Below are positions 16,790 through 26,747 of a stretch of 64,000 nucleotides of DNA, piece by piece; position 1 is the stretch's first letter, and each line of letters begins with the position of its first letter. This DNA comes from Parasphingorhabdus cellanae (GTDB taxonomy: Bacteria > Pseudomonadota > Alphaproteobacteria > Sphingomonadales > Sphingomonadaceae). Location: NCBI RefSeq assembly GCF_017498565.1, contig NZ_CP071794.1, forward strand, positions 744,001-808,000, in the 5' to 3' direction. The translations under genes were made by a program, and so were the position numbers. The notes beneath the pieces were generated by a model. The model made no database searches, was not told the DNA's origin, and saw only the letters and a list, made by a program, of their open reading frames with translations.

Positions 16790-19293
16790 GTGCCGATCTC
16801 TCTAAAGCTTGGACGATCGCCCGGCGCGATTTGCGCGGCCGGTTTGTTGGTCTGCGTCTCTTAATCGTCTGCCTGTTTTTGGGTGTTGCAACCCTTGCTG
16901 CTATCGGCAGCTTGACAAGCGCGATCACCGATGAACTCGCCAATCGTGGCCAGTCGATATTGGGCGGCGATTTGGAAATTTCCGTGGCCCAGCGCGAAGC
17001 AACGCCGACGGAACTTGAAACACTAAATGCGGCGGGCGAGCTGTCCGAAACCTTGCGCATGCAAGCCATGGCGCGGTTGCCCGATGGCAGCGACACCCAG
17101 TTGGTCGAGCTAAAAGGTGTCGATGCACTCTACCCGCTCTATGGCGATTTTACCCTAGCAGACGGAGCGAATGCACCCCCGCTTGGCGTCGACGATATCT
17201 ATGTCACACCTGCTCTGATCCAGCGCTTATCTCTAAAGATCGGTGACTCCATTGAATTTGGCGAAGCAACTTTCACTGTAAGGGGGGTTATTGGCGATGA
17301 ACCCGATCGACTAAGCGAGGGATTATCCTTGGGGCCGGTTGCTATTACTTCTTTGCAAGGCCTGCGCGCGACAAACTTGATCCAACCCGGGAGCCTGTTC
17401 CAAAGCAAATACCGCCTAAAATTACCTGCAACAGCCGATCCCGCTGAGCTCGGTGATCAACTGGAAAAACAATATAAAAACGCCGCTTGGGAAGTCAAAA
17501 CCCGCGACAATGGCGCGCCGAGCACTAGGCGTTTTATAGAACGCATGGGTCAATTTTTGACGCTCGTCGGCCTCGCATCGCTGGTCATTGCCGGAATTGG
17601 CGTCGGTAATGGTGTTGCCTCATACCTGCGCGGTAAACAGGGTGCGATAGCGACGCTGAAGATTTTGGGCGCGGACAGCGCAATGGTCTTTCGCATCTAT
17701 ATGTTTCAGATTTTAGCGGTTGCTCTGGTTGCGATAACTGCTGGATTGGTTATCGGTGCGCTTGCGCCGCTAATCATTATTGAGGTTGCTGGCGAAGTTT
17801 TGCCGATCAAGCCCGAATTTGCACTTTATCCACTACCGTTGCTTGTCAGCGCCGCTTATGGCTTGCTCATTGCGGTTATATTCGCTCTGCCGCCGCTGTC
17901 TCGGGCGAAACTAATTCCTGCCGCCGGACTATTTCGCGGCGAAAGCCGGTCATGGCGCGAGATTGACAAGCCGACATGGATTGCCGTCTCCCTCGCCATT
18001 GCTGCGATCGTGGCATTAGCTGTAGGCAGCGGACGAGAACCGATATTTTCACTCGCCTTTATTGGCGCCGCCCTTGGAATTTTGTTGCTGCTTAGCTTGC
18101 TCGGCGTGCTGATCCGTTGGCTGGCTAGCAAGGCGCCGCGGCCAAAACAACCACTGCTACGACTGGCTCTTACCAATCTTCACCGCCCCGGCGCTCAGAC
18201 CGGTCAACTGGTTGTGGCCTTGGGCCTTGGTCTGACTTTGTTCGCCACGCTGGCCGCGATCGAAACCAGCTTGACCAATGAAATCAGGCTCAGCGTTCCT
18301 CAAAGAGCACCGAATTTCTTTGTTCTCGATATTCCCGCAGAACGCGCCGACGAGTTCAAAACGCAGGTCAACGCCAGTGCCCCTGAAGCAGACATAAATA
18401 TCGTACCCACCCTGCGCGGTATCATTACCGAATATGGCGGACAAATCGTCTCTGAACTCGACCAAATACCAGAGGGGGCTTGGGTGTTGCGTGGTGATCG
18501 AGGGCTAACATACAGCGCCGAATTGCCCGAAGGCAGTGAAATTACGGCCGGTGAATGGTGGCCTGCCGACTATGACGGTCCGCCGCTGGTATCGGTCGAT
18601 TCAGAACAGGCGGCAGCGCTAGGGTTAAATGTTGGAGACAGCTTGACGGTTAGCCTTCTCGGCGTTGAGATTAAAACTACCGTTGCTTCGCTCCGTAAGA
18701 TCAACTGGCGCAATTTTGGCTTTAACTATGTGCTAGTGTTCCCGCCAAATGTGCTGGCTAATACGCCGCACAATGTAGCGGCAACGGTTCAGTTGGACGA
18801 AGCCAAAGAGGATGGATTACTGGGTTCCTTACCGCGTGAATTTCCCTCTATTTCAATGGTTAAAGTTAAAGAAATAGCATCACAAATCGGCACAATATTG
18901 GATCAGATGGCCACTGCGATTGCCTCCGCTGCATCCATAGCCATTTTTTCCGGGATAGCCGTGCTGATTGGGGCGATTGCAGCCTCTCGCCAGTCGCGCG
19001 TTTATGATAGCGTCATTCTGAAACTGCTCGGTGCAACCCGGTCGCAAATCTTGTCGGCGCAAGCGATAGAATACGCAGTTCTGGCTTTGCTGCTATCTGC
19101 TGTTGCTTTGGGTCTAGGCCTTCTCGCAGGTTGGTTTGTAATAACCCAGATTTTCGAGTTTACGTGGCAGCCAGACTGGATGGTTGTGATGGTCACGCTA
19201 GCTATCGGAGCAATTGTTACGCTAGGGATTGGGTTATTGGGATCAATACCAGTGCTATCCGCAAAACCAGCGCGCGCACTGCGAGAGCTTTAA
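16786..19293 (+). CDS. ybbP: FtsX-like ABC transporter permease (YbbP-like)
   Basis: Inner-membrane permease of 835 residues with the ten-helix YbbP layout: one N-terminal helix (LLIVCLFLGVATLAAIG), a large periplasmic domain, an FtsX block of three helices around residues 260-370, a central group around 390-450, a second periplasmic domain and a final FtsX block (SAASIAIFSGIAVLIGAIAA onward). The start is GTG at 16786, overlapping the ybbA stop. With YbbA it probably forms a transporter working with the neighbouring TesA esterase, perhaps on lipid or hydrophobic substrates; the substrate is not established. Confidence 0.9.
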   Translation: MSADLSKAWTIARRDLRGRFVGLRLLIVCLFLGVATLAAIGSLTSAITDELANRGQSILGGDLEISVAQREATPTELETLNAAGELSETLRMQAMARLPDGSDTQLVELKGVDALYPLYGDFTLADGANAPPLGVDDIYVTPALIQRLSLKIGDSIEFGEATFTVRGVIGDEPDRLSEGLSLGPVAITSLQGLRATNLIQPGSLFQSKYRLKLPATADPAELGDQLEKQYKNAAWEVKTRDNGAPSTRRFIERMGQFLTLVGLASLVIAGIGVGNGVASYLRGKQGAIATLKILGADSAMVFRIYMFQILAVALVAITAGLVIGALAPLIIIEVAGEVLPIKPEFALYPLPLLVSAAYGLLIAVIFALPPLSRAKLIPAAGLFRGESRSWREIDKPTWIAVSLAIAAIVALAVGSGREPIFSLAFIGAALGILLLLSLLGVLIRWLASKAPRPKQPLLRLALTNLHRPGAQTGQLVVALGLGLTLFATLAAIETSLTNEIRLSVPQRAPNFFVLDIPAERADEFKTQVNASAPEADINIVPTLRGIITEYGGQIVSELDQIPEGAWVLRGDRGLTYSAELPEGSEITAGEWWPADYDGPPLVSVDSEQAAALGLNVGDSLTVSLLGVEIKTTVASLRKINWRNFGFNYVLVFPPNVLANTPHNVAATVQLDEAKEDGLLGSLPREFPSISMVKVKEIASQIGTILDQMATAIASAASIAIFSGIAVLIGAIAASRQSRVYDSVILKLLGATRSQILSAQAIEYAVLALLLSAVALGLGLLAGWFVITQIFEFTWQPDWMVVMVTLAIGAIVTLGIGLLGSIPVLSAKPARALREL

Positions 19294-19305
19294 AGGTTTC
19301 GACCT

Positions 19306-20265
19306 TTAGGACTTTGACAGGCGCACCGCTAATGGTGCCGACAGCACTAGACTAGATAGATGATAGAATAGTAGCGGTATCAGCAACAATCCGGCGTTTT
19401 CTGGCGGAAATAATATGGCGGCCAGAGGTGCTCCAACCGCAATACTTTTTTGAGCCCCGCCAAATAGTAACGCCTTACGGTCATTCAAAGCGAAGCCCGC
19501 GATACCACCGAGCAGCCAAGCGCCGCCAAATGCAAACATCAACAGCGCGGTGATCGCGATAGCAACGATCAGGAACTGATCACCAGGTACCTGCTGCCAG
19601 ATGCCTGCGACCACAGCGCCGGAGAAGGCGACATAAACGGCCAAGCTGATAGCAATCTTGTCAGACCATCCCACTATATTCCCATATTGCGCCACCCATG
19701 GACGCGCCCAACCCTGGATCAGTTGCCCGATTACAAATGGCAGCAACAGCATGGTTATGATTTTCACAAAAGAACCGCCCGTAATAACAATACCGACAGA
19801 GCTAGCCAGCAAAGCAAAAACTACAGGCGTGATAATGATGGAAGATAGGTTCACTGTCGCCGCAGCCACGACCGATGCTCCCATATTCCCTTTTGCGATG
19901 GCAGTATAACTCGCCGCTGATTGGATCGTGGAAGGCAGACAGCCGAGATATAGAAAACCGACCGCAATCATGGGAGCAATATGCCCGTCAACAATGCGTG
20001 AAAGGATAAATCCAGCGACCACCATTGCGCCGAAAACATATCCGAAAACGGCCGACTGCAGACGCCAATTGCGAAAACCCGCAACCACTTCTTGTCGATC
20101 CAACCGGATGCCGTGAAGTAGAAATATCCAGAAAATTCCTGCCGAAACCGCAAATGCAGCAATGGGCTCAGCTGTTCCTCTTACCGGAAACAAGGTTGCC
20201 AAAAGAACAGAGCCCCCTAACAACCAGATAAATTTATCTATCAAAATCAGTCTTATAGTTTGCAT
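19306..20265 (-). CDS. Bile acid:sodium symporter (BASS) family protein, YfeH-like
   Basis: Integral inner-membrane transporter of 319 residues with nine to ten hydrophobic helices. It matches the SBF-like subfamily: GCLPSTIQSAASYTAIAKGN contains the conserved unwound-helix region, and LLFGGAQKSIAVGAPLA is the second crossover motif. Related proteins carry organic anions with sodium, but the substrate of this subgroup is not known. ATG 20265 is taken; TTG 20286 is possible. It is convergent with ybbP, with 12 bases between stop codons. Confidence 0.88.
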   Translation of the reverse strand: MQTIRLILIDKFIWLLGGSVLLATLFPVRGTAEPIAAFAVSAGIFWIFLLHGIRLDRQEVVAGFRNWRLQSAVFGYVFGAMVVAGFILSRIVDGHIAPMIAVGFLYLGCLPSTIQSAASYTAIAKGNMGASVVAAATVNLSSIIITPVVFALLASSVGIVITGGSFVKIITMLLLPFVIGQLIQGWARPWVAQYGNIVGWSDKIAISLAVYVAFSGAVVAGIWQQVPGDQFLIVAIAITALLMFAFGGAWLLGGIAGFALNDRKALLFGGAQKSIAVGAPLAAILFPPENAGLLLIPLLFYHLSSLVLSAPLAVRLSKS

Positions 20266-20421
20266 CGCGTTTTGCCAATGCTTCAACGCGGTTTCTGAAG
20301 CAAGTATAACAAGCGGATATTCAGACTGTGGTCACACGAAGGCCCGGACATCTCCCGCTGCATCGCCCTATGAATCCCGCCGGTTCAAGAAGACATCAAA
20401 CCAAAAAACTATTGATAGGAG

Positions 20422-21312
20422 TTAAGGCCGAACGCGATGCCAGATTGCACGGGCCAGATCTATCGCCAGCCGCGGCGATGCTTTCAACACGGTCGGGGGA
20501 TGGCTTGCCAAAGCCTTGCCAAATAATTTCACATCAAAATGATACCAGCTGGATAAAATTCGATGGACCAGTGCATTGGCTCGCAAGGCTTTGTCATCAA
20601 CCTGCTCCAGTTCCCGCAACAGCACTTTGGATACCAATTGACGAATGTCTTTGCTCCGTTGATCGGTCAGGCTCCGATCGTGACGGCGATAGAGATAGAG
20701 GTCAACGTCAAGTGGCATCATTTCAAAGTAATGCGCCGCGCGCATCCAATAATCATAGTCTTCAGCGCCAAAAAGCTGCTCGTCATATCCTCCAAGCTTT
20801 TCAGTGACTTCGCGGCGATAGAGAAATGCTGCACCAACCGGATTCCCATACCAACGTTTATCCATTGATGGCGGTGCCACATAGCGCATGATATTGTCCG
20901 CATCATCAATAACGCTGTAACCCGCATAGACCATATCCACATCGGGTCTGTTCTCCAGTTCCTCGACCAGTTTCACTAACATATCGGCGCGCAAGATATT
21001 GTCGTCGCTCGTCCAACTGTGGAACATCCCCCGCGCTTCGGTGAAACCCCGATTAAGCGTAGCGGGTAGTCCCAAATTTTGACCATTGCTCAGATGACGT
21101 ATGCGCTGGTCAGCCATCGCATGGCCCATAATTATCGCGTCCGAACCGTCGGTAGATCCATCATCGATACAGATGAGTTCCCAATCGGAATATCGCTGCT
21201 GCAAAACCGAACGGATCGCACTATCCAGATAGCGTGCGCCATTATATACCGGCATCACGATAGTAATGGACGGATCACTTACACTAAATGATGATACAGG
21301 CTGGATTTTCAT
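20422..21312 (-). CDS. Glycosyltransferase family 2
   Basis: A 296-residue GT-A fold transferase, cytoplasmic, that would add a sugar to a lipid-linked or polysaccharide acceptor. N-terminal motif ITIVMPVYNGARYLDSAIRS is followed by ICIDDGSTDGS for nucleotide binding and by TSDDNILR, a DXD-equivalent metal site near residue 100. FGAEDYDYWMRA holds the likely catalytic ED. No other polysaccharide genes are adjacent, so acceptor and product cannot be inferred. Single gene with its own upstream region shared with typA. Confidence 0.9.
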   Translation of the reverse strand: MKIQPVSSFSVSDPSITIVMPVYNGARYLDSAIRSVLQQRYSDWELICIDDGSTDGSDAIIMGHAMADQRIRHLSNGQNLGLPATLNRGFTEARGMFHSWTSDDNILRADMLVKLVEELENRPDVDMVYAGYSVIDDADNIMRYVAPPSMDKRWYGNPVGAAFLYRREVTEKLGGYDEQLFGAEDYDYWMRAAHYFEMMPLDVDLYLYRRHDRSLTDQRSKDIRQLVSKVLLRELEQVDDKALRANALVHRILSSWYHFDVKLFGKALASHPPTVLKASPRLAIDLARAIWHRVRP

Positions 21313-21517
21313 TTCTATCTATAGTGCAGTTAAGACCTGGGGAACTTACTATTATCTTATCTATGTGAAAATTCCACATGTGATTTTTGTGGTGTAACGA
21401 TAGACAATATCAAAGCTGGTTTCTGATGTTGCGGCGCAGCACGAAACAGGTTAAGGGCGCATCCAACACAAGGCGCGGCAGATAAGCCCCCTTTCCTCTC
21501 TTACGGCAGAATTTGAT

Positions 21518-23335
21518 ATGTCTCTTCGCAATATAGCTATTATCGCGCACGTTGATCACGGCAAAACCACTCTTGTGGACCAGCTTTTCCGCCAGTCCGG
21601 TACATTCCGCGACAATGAGCGTGTCGAAGAACGCGCGATGGACAGCAATGATCTGGAAAAAGAACGCGGCATCACGATTCTCGCGAAATGCACCAGCGTC
21701 GAATGGAAAGGGACACGGATCAATATTGTCGACACCCCTGGCCATGCCGACTTTGGCGGCGAAGTGGAACGCATCCTTTCAATGGTTGATGGCGTTATCC
21801 TGCTCGTTGACAGTGCCGAAGGCGCGATGCCGCAGACGAAATTTGTGACGGGCAAGGCACTGGCACTCGGCTTGAAACCCATCGTGGTCGTCAACAAAAT
21901 TGACCGCCCCGATGGTCGTGCGGAAGAGGTGCTCGACGAAGTGTTTGATCTCTTCGTCAATCTCGATGCCAATGACGAACAGCTTGATTTCCCATCGCTC
22001 TTTGCCAGCGGCCGCAATGGCTATGCCGGTGATACACCGGAAGTACGCGAAGGTGACTTGTCTCCTTTATTCGATAAAATTGTGGAGCATGTGCCTGAGC
22101 CGGATGTAAACCCGGATGCCGATTTCAAATTCCTGGTGACATTGCTCGACCGCGACAATTTTGTTGGTCGTATCCTGACCGGTAAGGTAGAGAGTGGTAA
22201 AATTGACCTCAACGCACCGATCCACGCAATCGATATGGATGGCAAGGTTGTTGAAACTGGTCGAGCGACGAAAATCATGGCCTTTCGCGGGCTCGAGCGT
22301 GTGCCCGTGGACAGTGCCAAAGCGGGCGATATTATCTCACTCGCCGGTCTGACAGACGCCACGGTTGCTAACACCATCTGCGATCCCTCGGTCACAGAAC
22401 CGATTGCTGCTCAGCCGATTGATCCGCCCACGCTGTCGATGAACTTTGCCGTCAACGACAGCCCGATGGCTGGCCGCGAAGGCGACAAGGTTACCAGCCG
22501 TATCATCCGCGACCGCCTATTACGCGAAGCAGAATCCAACGTGGCGATCAAAATCACCGAGAGCGACGAAAAAGATAGTTTCGAAGTTGCCGGTCGCGGC
22601 GAATTGCAGCTTGGAGTCCTCATCGAAACAATGCGACGCGAAGGTTTTGAACTTTCGATTTCCCGCCCACGAGTTCTCTATCGTGAGGAAGATGGTAAGC
22701 GTCAGGAACCTTATGAAACCGTGGTTATCGATGTGGATAATGAACATAGCAGCACCGTGGTTTCCAAAATGCAGCGCCGTAAAGCTGAGCTGACGGAACA
22801 GCGTCCATCGGGCGGCGGCAAGACCCGCCTGACATTCTCTGCTCCATCACGCGGATTGATCGGCTATCATGGCGAATTTCTATCCGATACGCGCGGCACC
22901 GGCCTGATGAACCGTCTGTTCGAAAAATATGGCCCTTATAAAGGCGTTATCGAAGGTCGTCCCGTTGGTGTATTGGTTTCCAACGGCACTGGTACAGCGA
23001 TGTCCTATGCGCTTAACGCCTTGGAAGAACGCGGTATCTTGTTCATCGGCGGCCAGACCCCGGTCTATGAAGGCATGGTTATCGGCGAAAATGCAAAGCC
23101 GGGCGATCTCGACGTCAATCCGATGAAATCGAAACAGCTGACCAACTTCCGCTCAACAGGCAAGGATGACGCCGTGCGCCTTACTCCGCCAAAAATCATG
23201 ACGCTGGAACAGGCCATTGCCTATATCGACAATGACGAGCTGGTCGAGGTTACTCCAAACAACATTCGTTTACGCAAACGACATCTCGATCCCAATGATC
23301 GCAAGAAAGCAGCGCGCAAGGCTGAAGCGGCTTAA
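21518..23335 (+). CDS. typA: Ribosome-associated GTPase TypA/BipA
   Basis: Translation-factor GTPase of 605 residues that binds the 70S ribosome under stress and helps 50S assembly at low temperature. The G motifs are AHVDHGKTT (G1), ERGITI (G2), DTPGHADF (G3) and NKIDR (G4). Beta-barrel domain II, EF-G-like domains III and V and the BipA-specific C-terminal domain follow ([30 protein letters not shown] region near residue 545). The length equals the family norm. ATG 21518 is the conserved start. It is transcribed alone from the region divergent to the glycosyltransferase. Confidence 0.97.
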   Translation: MSLRNIAIIAHVDHGKTTLVDQLFRQSGTFRDNERVEERAMDSNDLEKERGITILAKCTSVEWKGTRINIVDTPGHADFGGEVERILSMVDGVILLVDSAEGAMPQTKFVTGKALALGLKPIVVVNKIDRPDGRAEEVLDEVFDLFVNLDANDEQLDFPSLFASGRNGYAGDTPEVREGDLSPLFDKIVEHVPEPDVNPDADFKFLVTLLDRDNFVGRILTGKVESGKIDLNAPIHAIDMDGKVVETGRATKIMAFRGLERVPVDSAKAGDIISLAGLTDATVANTICDPSVTEPIAAQPIDPPTLSMNFAVNDSPMAGREGDKVTSRIIRDRLLREAESNVAIKITESDEKDSFEVAGRGELQLGVLIETMRREGFELSISRPRVLYREEDGKRQEPYETVVIDVDNEHSSTVVSKMQRRKAELTEQRPSGGGKTRLTFSAPSRGLIGYHGEFLSDTRGTGLMNRLFEKYGPYKGVIEGRPVGVLVSNGTGTAMSYALNALEERGILFIGGQTPVYEGMVIGENAKPGDLDVNPMKSKQLTNFRSTGKDDAVRLTPPKIMTLEQAIAYIDNDELVEVTPNNIRLRKRHLDPNDRKKAARKAEAA

Positions 23336-23375
23336 AAAGCATTTTGTTGCCTCATGCGCTAAGATAGATCATTGA

Positions 23376-24347
23376 ATGTGCATGACAGCAATTGTTAAAA
23401 AGATACCTTATTGGTCTGCAGCAGCCACGTTTGCATTGCTGACCGCCTGCGTCCCTGACACTGCTAATGATGCGGGAAATTTTAACATCGCGGACACATG
23501 CCGCGACAACCCTTTTGCCCTACAAGTTCTAGGCTCCGGCGGTCCGATTGCTGATGATCACCGCGCAGGTGCCAGCAATATTTTATGGATTGATGGCAAA
23601 GCGCGGCTGCTCGTTGATGCCGGTAGCGGCGCTTTTGTTCGCTACGGTGAGGCTGGTATTGATTTCAATGACCATGACGCCATCCTTTTTACCCATTTAC
23701 ATGGAGATCATGCCAGCGGCCTTCCGGCACTATTGAACAACGGTGCTTTCGCCGCCCGGACTGAAGCCCTCACCATAGCTGGTCCATCCGGAAATGATCA
23801 ATTTCCGTCAACAGTCGGTTATCTTGATGCGCTGATCGGCAAAGATCGCGGTGCTCTACGCTATCTCCATCCCTATCTCGAAGATAATGATGCCCTGCCC
23901 CGCCTTACGATCCAGAATATTGATAGCAGCAAGACAGGATTGCAGCGAGTCTGGGATCAGGATGATTTGCAAGTTGATGCGATCGCCGTCCATCACCTCG
24001 ATGTTCCTGCCCTTGCTTACATCATCCGCGCCAAAGGCAAGACCATTGTGATGGCCGGCGATCAAAGTTTTCTCAGCGAGGACTTTGTCCAAACGCTTGC
24101 TGGAACTAAACCGGATCTGCTTGTGATGCATAATGCTATCACCATGGCAGACGGACAGCCCCGCGGACTCCATCGCGATCCAAAATCAATTGGTGAAACC
24201 GCTGGGGCGCTCGATGCCAAGACATTGCTGCTAACCCATCACATGCAGCGCGCCGTAAACGTTCAAGATCAGGTCAATGCCGCAATTGCAAAAAATTATG
24301 GCGGACCCGTTCTGTTGGCAGATGATCTGTCCTGCCATCCAATTTAA
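23376..24347 (+). CDS. Metallo-beta-lactamase-fold hydrolase, lipoprotein
   Basis: A 323-residue exported hydrolase. The signal peptide ends in LLTAC, a lipobox, so it should be lipid-anchored. The di-zinc motif is THLHGDHASG, with further His in AVHHLDVPA and LLTHHM, and an Asp in MAGDQSF. The overall pattern resembles the RNase Z/arylsulfatase-like branch of the fold (residue order GSGGP...GASNIL), but an exported lipoprotein is unlikely to process tRNA; small-molecule ester hydrolysis is more likely. It lies 40 bp after typA with no terminator seen. Confidence 0.85.
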   Translation: MCMTAIVKKIPYWSAAATFALLTACVPDTANDAGNFNIADTCRDNPFALQVLGSGGPIADDHRAGASNILWIDGKARLLVDAGSGAFVRYGEAGIDFNDHDAILFTHLHGDHASGLPALLNNGAFAARTEALTIAGPSGNDQFPSTVGYLDALIGKDRGALRYLHPYLEDNDALPRLTIQNIDSSKTGLQRVWDQDDLQVDAIAVHHLDVPALAYIIRAKGKTIVMAGDQSFLSEDFVQTLAGTKPDLLVMHNAITMADGQPRGLHRDPKSIGETAGALDAKTLLLTHHMQRAVNVQDQVNAAIAKNYGGPVLLADDLSCHPI

Positions 24348-24553
24348 TGACAATAGAGCATATACGCTCAGCATTTCACTCTTTTTGAACATCATTTAGC
24401 TGTCTCATATTCAGACCTTTGCGGGTCTGGTGGCTTGCCTACGTCAATACCATGAGTGCTGTTTCGAAGATAAAATCAAACATAATTACTCTCAGAAACA
24501 ACAGCTCTCGCAAAATCACATCTAGGCAAATACCCAAATATCCGGAGACTAAC

Positions 24554-25399
24554 TTGAGTAAATTTGAGATTTCGACAGCGTTGAAAAGCTGCTTCGCTAT
24601 GTTTAAGCAACATGGAGCAAAAATCGCTTTGGTGCAGGTCATTCTATCCATGGCGATGGCGGGCCTTTTGCTGTTCCTATTTTTCGATTTCGTTAAGCTA
24701 TTTGCAGAAGATATTCTGACAAAACCAGAAATGATGCTCGAAGAAGTAGGCAGTACGATGGGCAATTTCATCTTTGGTACGATGATGATATCCGCCTTGT
24801 CGATGGCCGGATATTTCATCGGTTGGCGTATCGCTTTAGTGCGCGAACGGGAGAGCTTCATTAGCTCCTTTCTCTATGGCATTATAGCCGCTTTCCCCTC
24901 GATATTTTCCCTCATCATTTTGGCTGTGGCATTTGCGGTCTTGCTCGTCCTTATTGGTTTAGTTTTAGGTGCAATTGCGGGTTACACATTGACAATCGAA
25001 ACTGCAACAACGGCACCTGGCGTTGCCGTTTTTATCTTTTACGCAATCTACGTCATTATGTTCCTTTTTCTATGTGCACGGCTGATTGTCACTGGCCCAG
25101 TTATGGCGGCAGAGCGCGGTTTTAATCCGTTCAGTGCCCTCGCAACATCTTGGAAGCTGACCAAAAATAATAGCATGATAATCATGCTGTATCTGTTTTT
25201 AGTTTCGGTAGCATTTACCCTGCTATTTGGTGTCGTCGGATATCTCACCAGTTTGGCTGCCATGGCCTCGATTACCCTTGCAATGATCGTGGGCGGATCG
25301 TTGTTCATGGCTTTGGCAACCCTCTACCTGCTTTTTCCTGCGGGCATCTACATCGCTCTTACTAATCCCGTTCAAGAGGTCGAACAAGTGTTCAGTTAA
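24554..25399 (+). CDS. Polytopic membrane protein of unknown function
   Basis: About 281 residues with six predicted membrane segments (near residues 26-50, 72-92, 110-135, 160-185, 215-240 and 250-275). I do not recognise the family. TTG 24554 is proposed as the start because GGAG sits 6 bases before it and the encoded N-terminus then begins just ahead of the first helix; the frame is open upstream to 24419. No catalytic motif is visible. It is followed by a DUF805 membrane protein on the same strand, about 105 bp away. Confidence 0.65.
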   Translation: MSKFEISTALKSCFAMFKQHGAKIALVQVILSMAMAGLLLFLFFDFVKLFAEDILTKPEMMLEEVGSTMGNFIFGTMMISALSMAGYFIGWRIALVRERESFISSFLYGIIAAFPSIFSLIILAVAFAVLLVLIGLVLGAIAGYTLTIETATTAPGVAVFIFYAIYVIMFLFLCARLIVTGPVMAAERGFNPFSALATSWKLTKNNSMIIMLYLFLVSVAFTLLFGVVGYLTSLAAMASITLAMIVGGSLFMALATLYLLFPAGIYIALTNPVQEVEQVFS

Positions 25400-25504
25400 G
25401 AGATACGTATAGATTTAATCCGCTATCCCGATAGAATACTTAGAACTTGATTTTCAATTTCAATGGCTTAGGCTCTTTACACAGATGTAAAGAGAGGAAG
25501 AGCA

Positions 25505-25921
25505 ATGGAATGGATGTTGATGCCGTTAAAGCGCTATGCGGATTTTAGCGGGCGGTCGCGACGCAAGGAATATTGGATGTTCGCGCTTTTTCAGGTAATT
25601 GTTGTTATTGGGATCACGATATTGGGCGGAATTTTAGGTGCCTTTTCCCCGGACGCGGCCGGCGAAATGTCTTTCGGCGGAAGCTTGATGTTTGGACTGA
25701 TCGGGCTTTATTTCCTGGCAGTCATTGTACCATCAATAGCGGTACAAGTGCGGCGTTTCCATGATCAAGACAAATCCGGTTGGTTCGTTCTTTTGAATTT
25801 CATACCATATCTCGGCGGGTTAATCGTTTTTGTATTCATGTGTTTGGATGGAACCAGAGGTAAAAATAGCTATGGCGAAGATCCGAAAATGAATGAAAAT
25901 GTAGGTGATGTGTTTAGCTGA
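25505..25921 (+). CDS. DUF805 membrane protein
   Basis: A 138-residue inner-membrane protein with the DUF805 signature: an N-terminal FSGRSRRKEYWMF block, three to four membrane helices and the VRRFHDQDKSGWF loop, ending in DGTRGKNSYGEDP. Family members are common in bacteria but have no proven function; some sit near phage or stress genes, not the case here. ATG 25505 follows GAGGAAGAGC. A strong intrinsic terminator lies 50 bp downstream. Confidence 0.9.
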   Translation: MEWMLMPLKRYADFSGRSRRKEYWMFALFQVIVVIGITILGGILGAFSPDAAGEMSFGGSLMFGLIGLYFLAVIVPSIAVQVRRFHDQDKSGWFVLLNFIPYLGGLIVFVFMCLDGTRGKNSYGEDPKMNENVGDVFS

Positions 25922-25970
25922 ACAAATGTGCCAAGCTATCACAGCTAGTGGTAGAACTTGATTTTCCATA

Positions 25971-26001
25971 GGGTTGTGGCAAAGCGCCGCAACCCTTTTT
26001 T
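25971..26001 (+). terminator. Rho-independent terminator after the DUF805 gene
   Basis: GGGTTGTGGC (25971-25980) pairs with GCCGCAACCC-type sequence across a short AAAGC loop, followed by six T. The GGAG ribosome-binding site of the DUF3297 gene begins directly after the T run. Confidence 0.9.
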
Positions 26002-26016
26002 GGAGATTATGATATT

Positions 26017-26331
26017 ATGACCGACACTCCCGAAGAACCGGCAAAGACAAGCCCGTCTGGCGCAGACACCCCACCTGACCATCTCGCCATTAATCCGCGG
26101 AGCAAATATTATGGTGGTGAATTGCTGGAACGTGGGATTGGCATCAATTTCCGCGGGGAGCGCAAGCATAATATCGAGGAATATTGCGTATCTGAAGGCT
26201 GGGTCAAGGTACAGGCTGGCAAGACCTTGGACCGCAAAGGCAATCCTTTGCTCATAAAGTTAAATGGCGAGGTGGAAGCCTGGTTTGAAGATTTGGGCGA
26301 GGGTGCACCAACTATCAAGAAAGACGCTTAA
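26017..26331 (+). CDS. DUF3297 family protein
   Basis: A 104-residue soluble protein matching DUF3297: the core LAINPRSKYYGGELLERGIGI, then VSEGWVKVQAGKTLDRKGNPL and GEVEAWFED. Relatives are conserved in alpha- and gammaproteobacteria and often mislabelled glutathione peroxidase; no catalytic Cys or Sec is present, and the function is unknown. It starts at ATG 26017, 12 bases after GGAG, just past an intrinsic terminator, and leads a same-strand run of four genes. Confidence 0.88.
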   Translation: MTDTPEEPAKTSPSGADTPPDHLAINPRSKYYGGELLERGIGINFRGERKHNIEEYCVSEGWVKVQAGKTLDRKGNPLLIKLNGEVEAWFEDLGEGAPTIKKDA

Positions 26332-26348
26332 AAGCAGATAGGCCCCGG

Positions 26349-26744
26349 ATGACACCTCAGCGTATTCAATATCTTATCGCGCTGGTATTCTTCATATTGG
26401 GTGGATGGGCCACCCTTTTCCCACAGCATGTAATCGACACCGTCTTACTGCCCGAATATCGTGTCGGAGGGCGCATTTTGCCGTTTATGATGGCCTGCTT
26501 TGGCGCTCAAGCTTTGTTGGCAGGTCTATTTGCGGCTTTCGCTCGGTTCACCGCGACGACATTCTTAGTGTACGGCATTGCCTTGTTGCCCTTTTTTGGT
26601 TTCAACTATTATTTCACCTTTCATGATCCTGTGTTCACGCAAATGGGTTTGATTGACGCTTTAGGTAATATCGTAATGCTCATGCTCTGTTATATTGGCT
26701 GGCGAAAGCTGAAGGCGTCCGAAATGACGGATAAAAGGAAATAA
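26349..26744 (+). CDS. Four-helix membrane protein of unknown function
   Basis: A 131-residue integral membrane protein with four hydrophobic helices (about residues 6-22, 44-70, 76-95 and 98-115). It has no recognised motif. It begins 17 bases after the DUF3297 stop and ends 3 bases before the SDR start, so it is very likely part of the same transcript. The arrangement of four short helices resembles small DoxX-like or UPF membrane proteins, but the similarity is too general for a name. Confidence 0.75.
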   Translation: MTPQRIQYLIALVFFILGGWATLFPQHVIDTVLLPEYRVGGRILPFMMACFGAQALLAGLFAAFARFTATTFLVYGIALLPFFGFNYYFTFHDPVFTQMGLIDALGNIVMLMLCYIGWRKLKASEMTDKRK

Positions 26745-26747
26745 GCG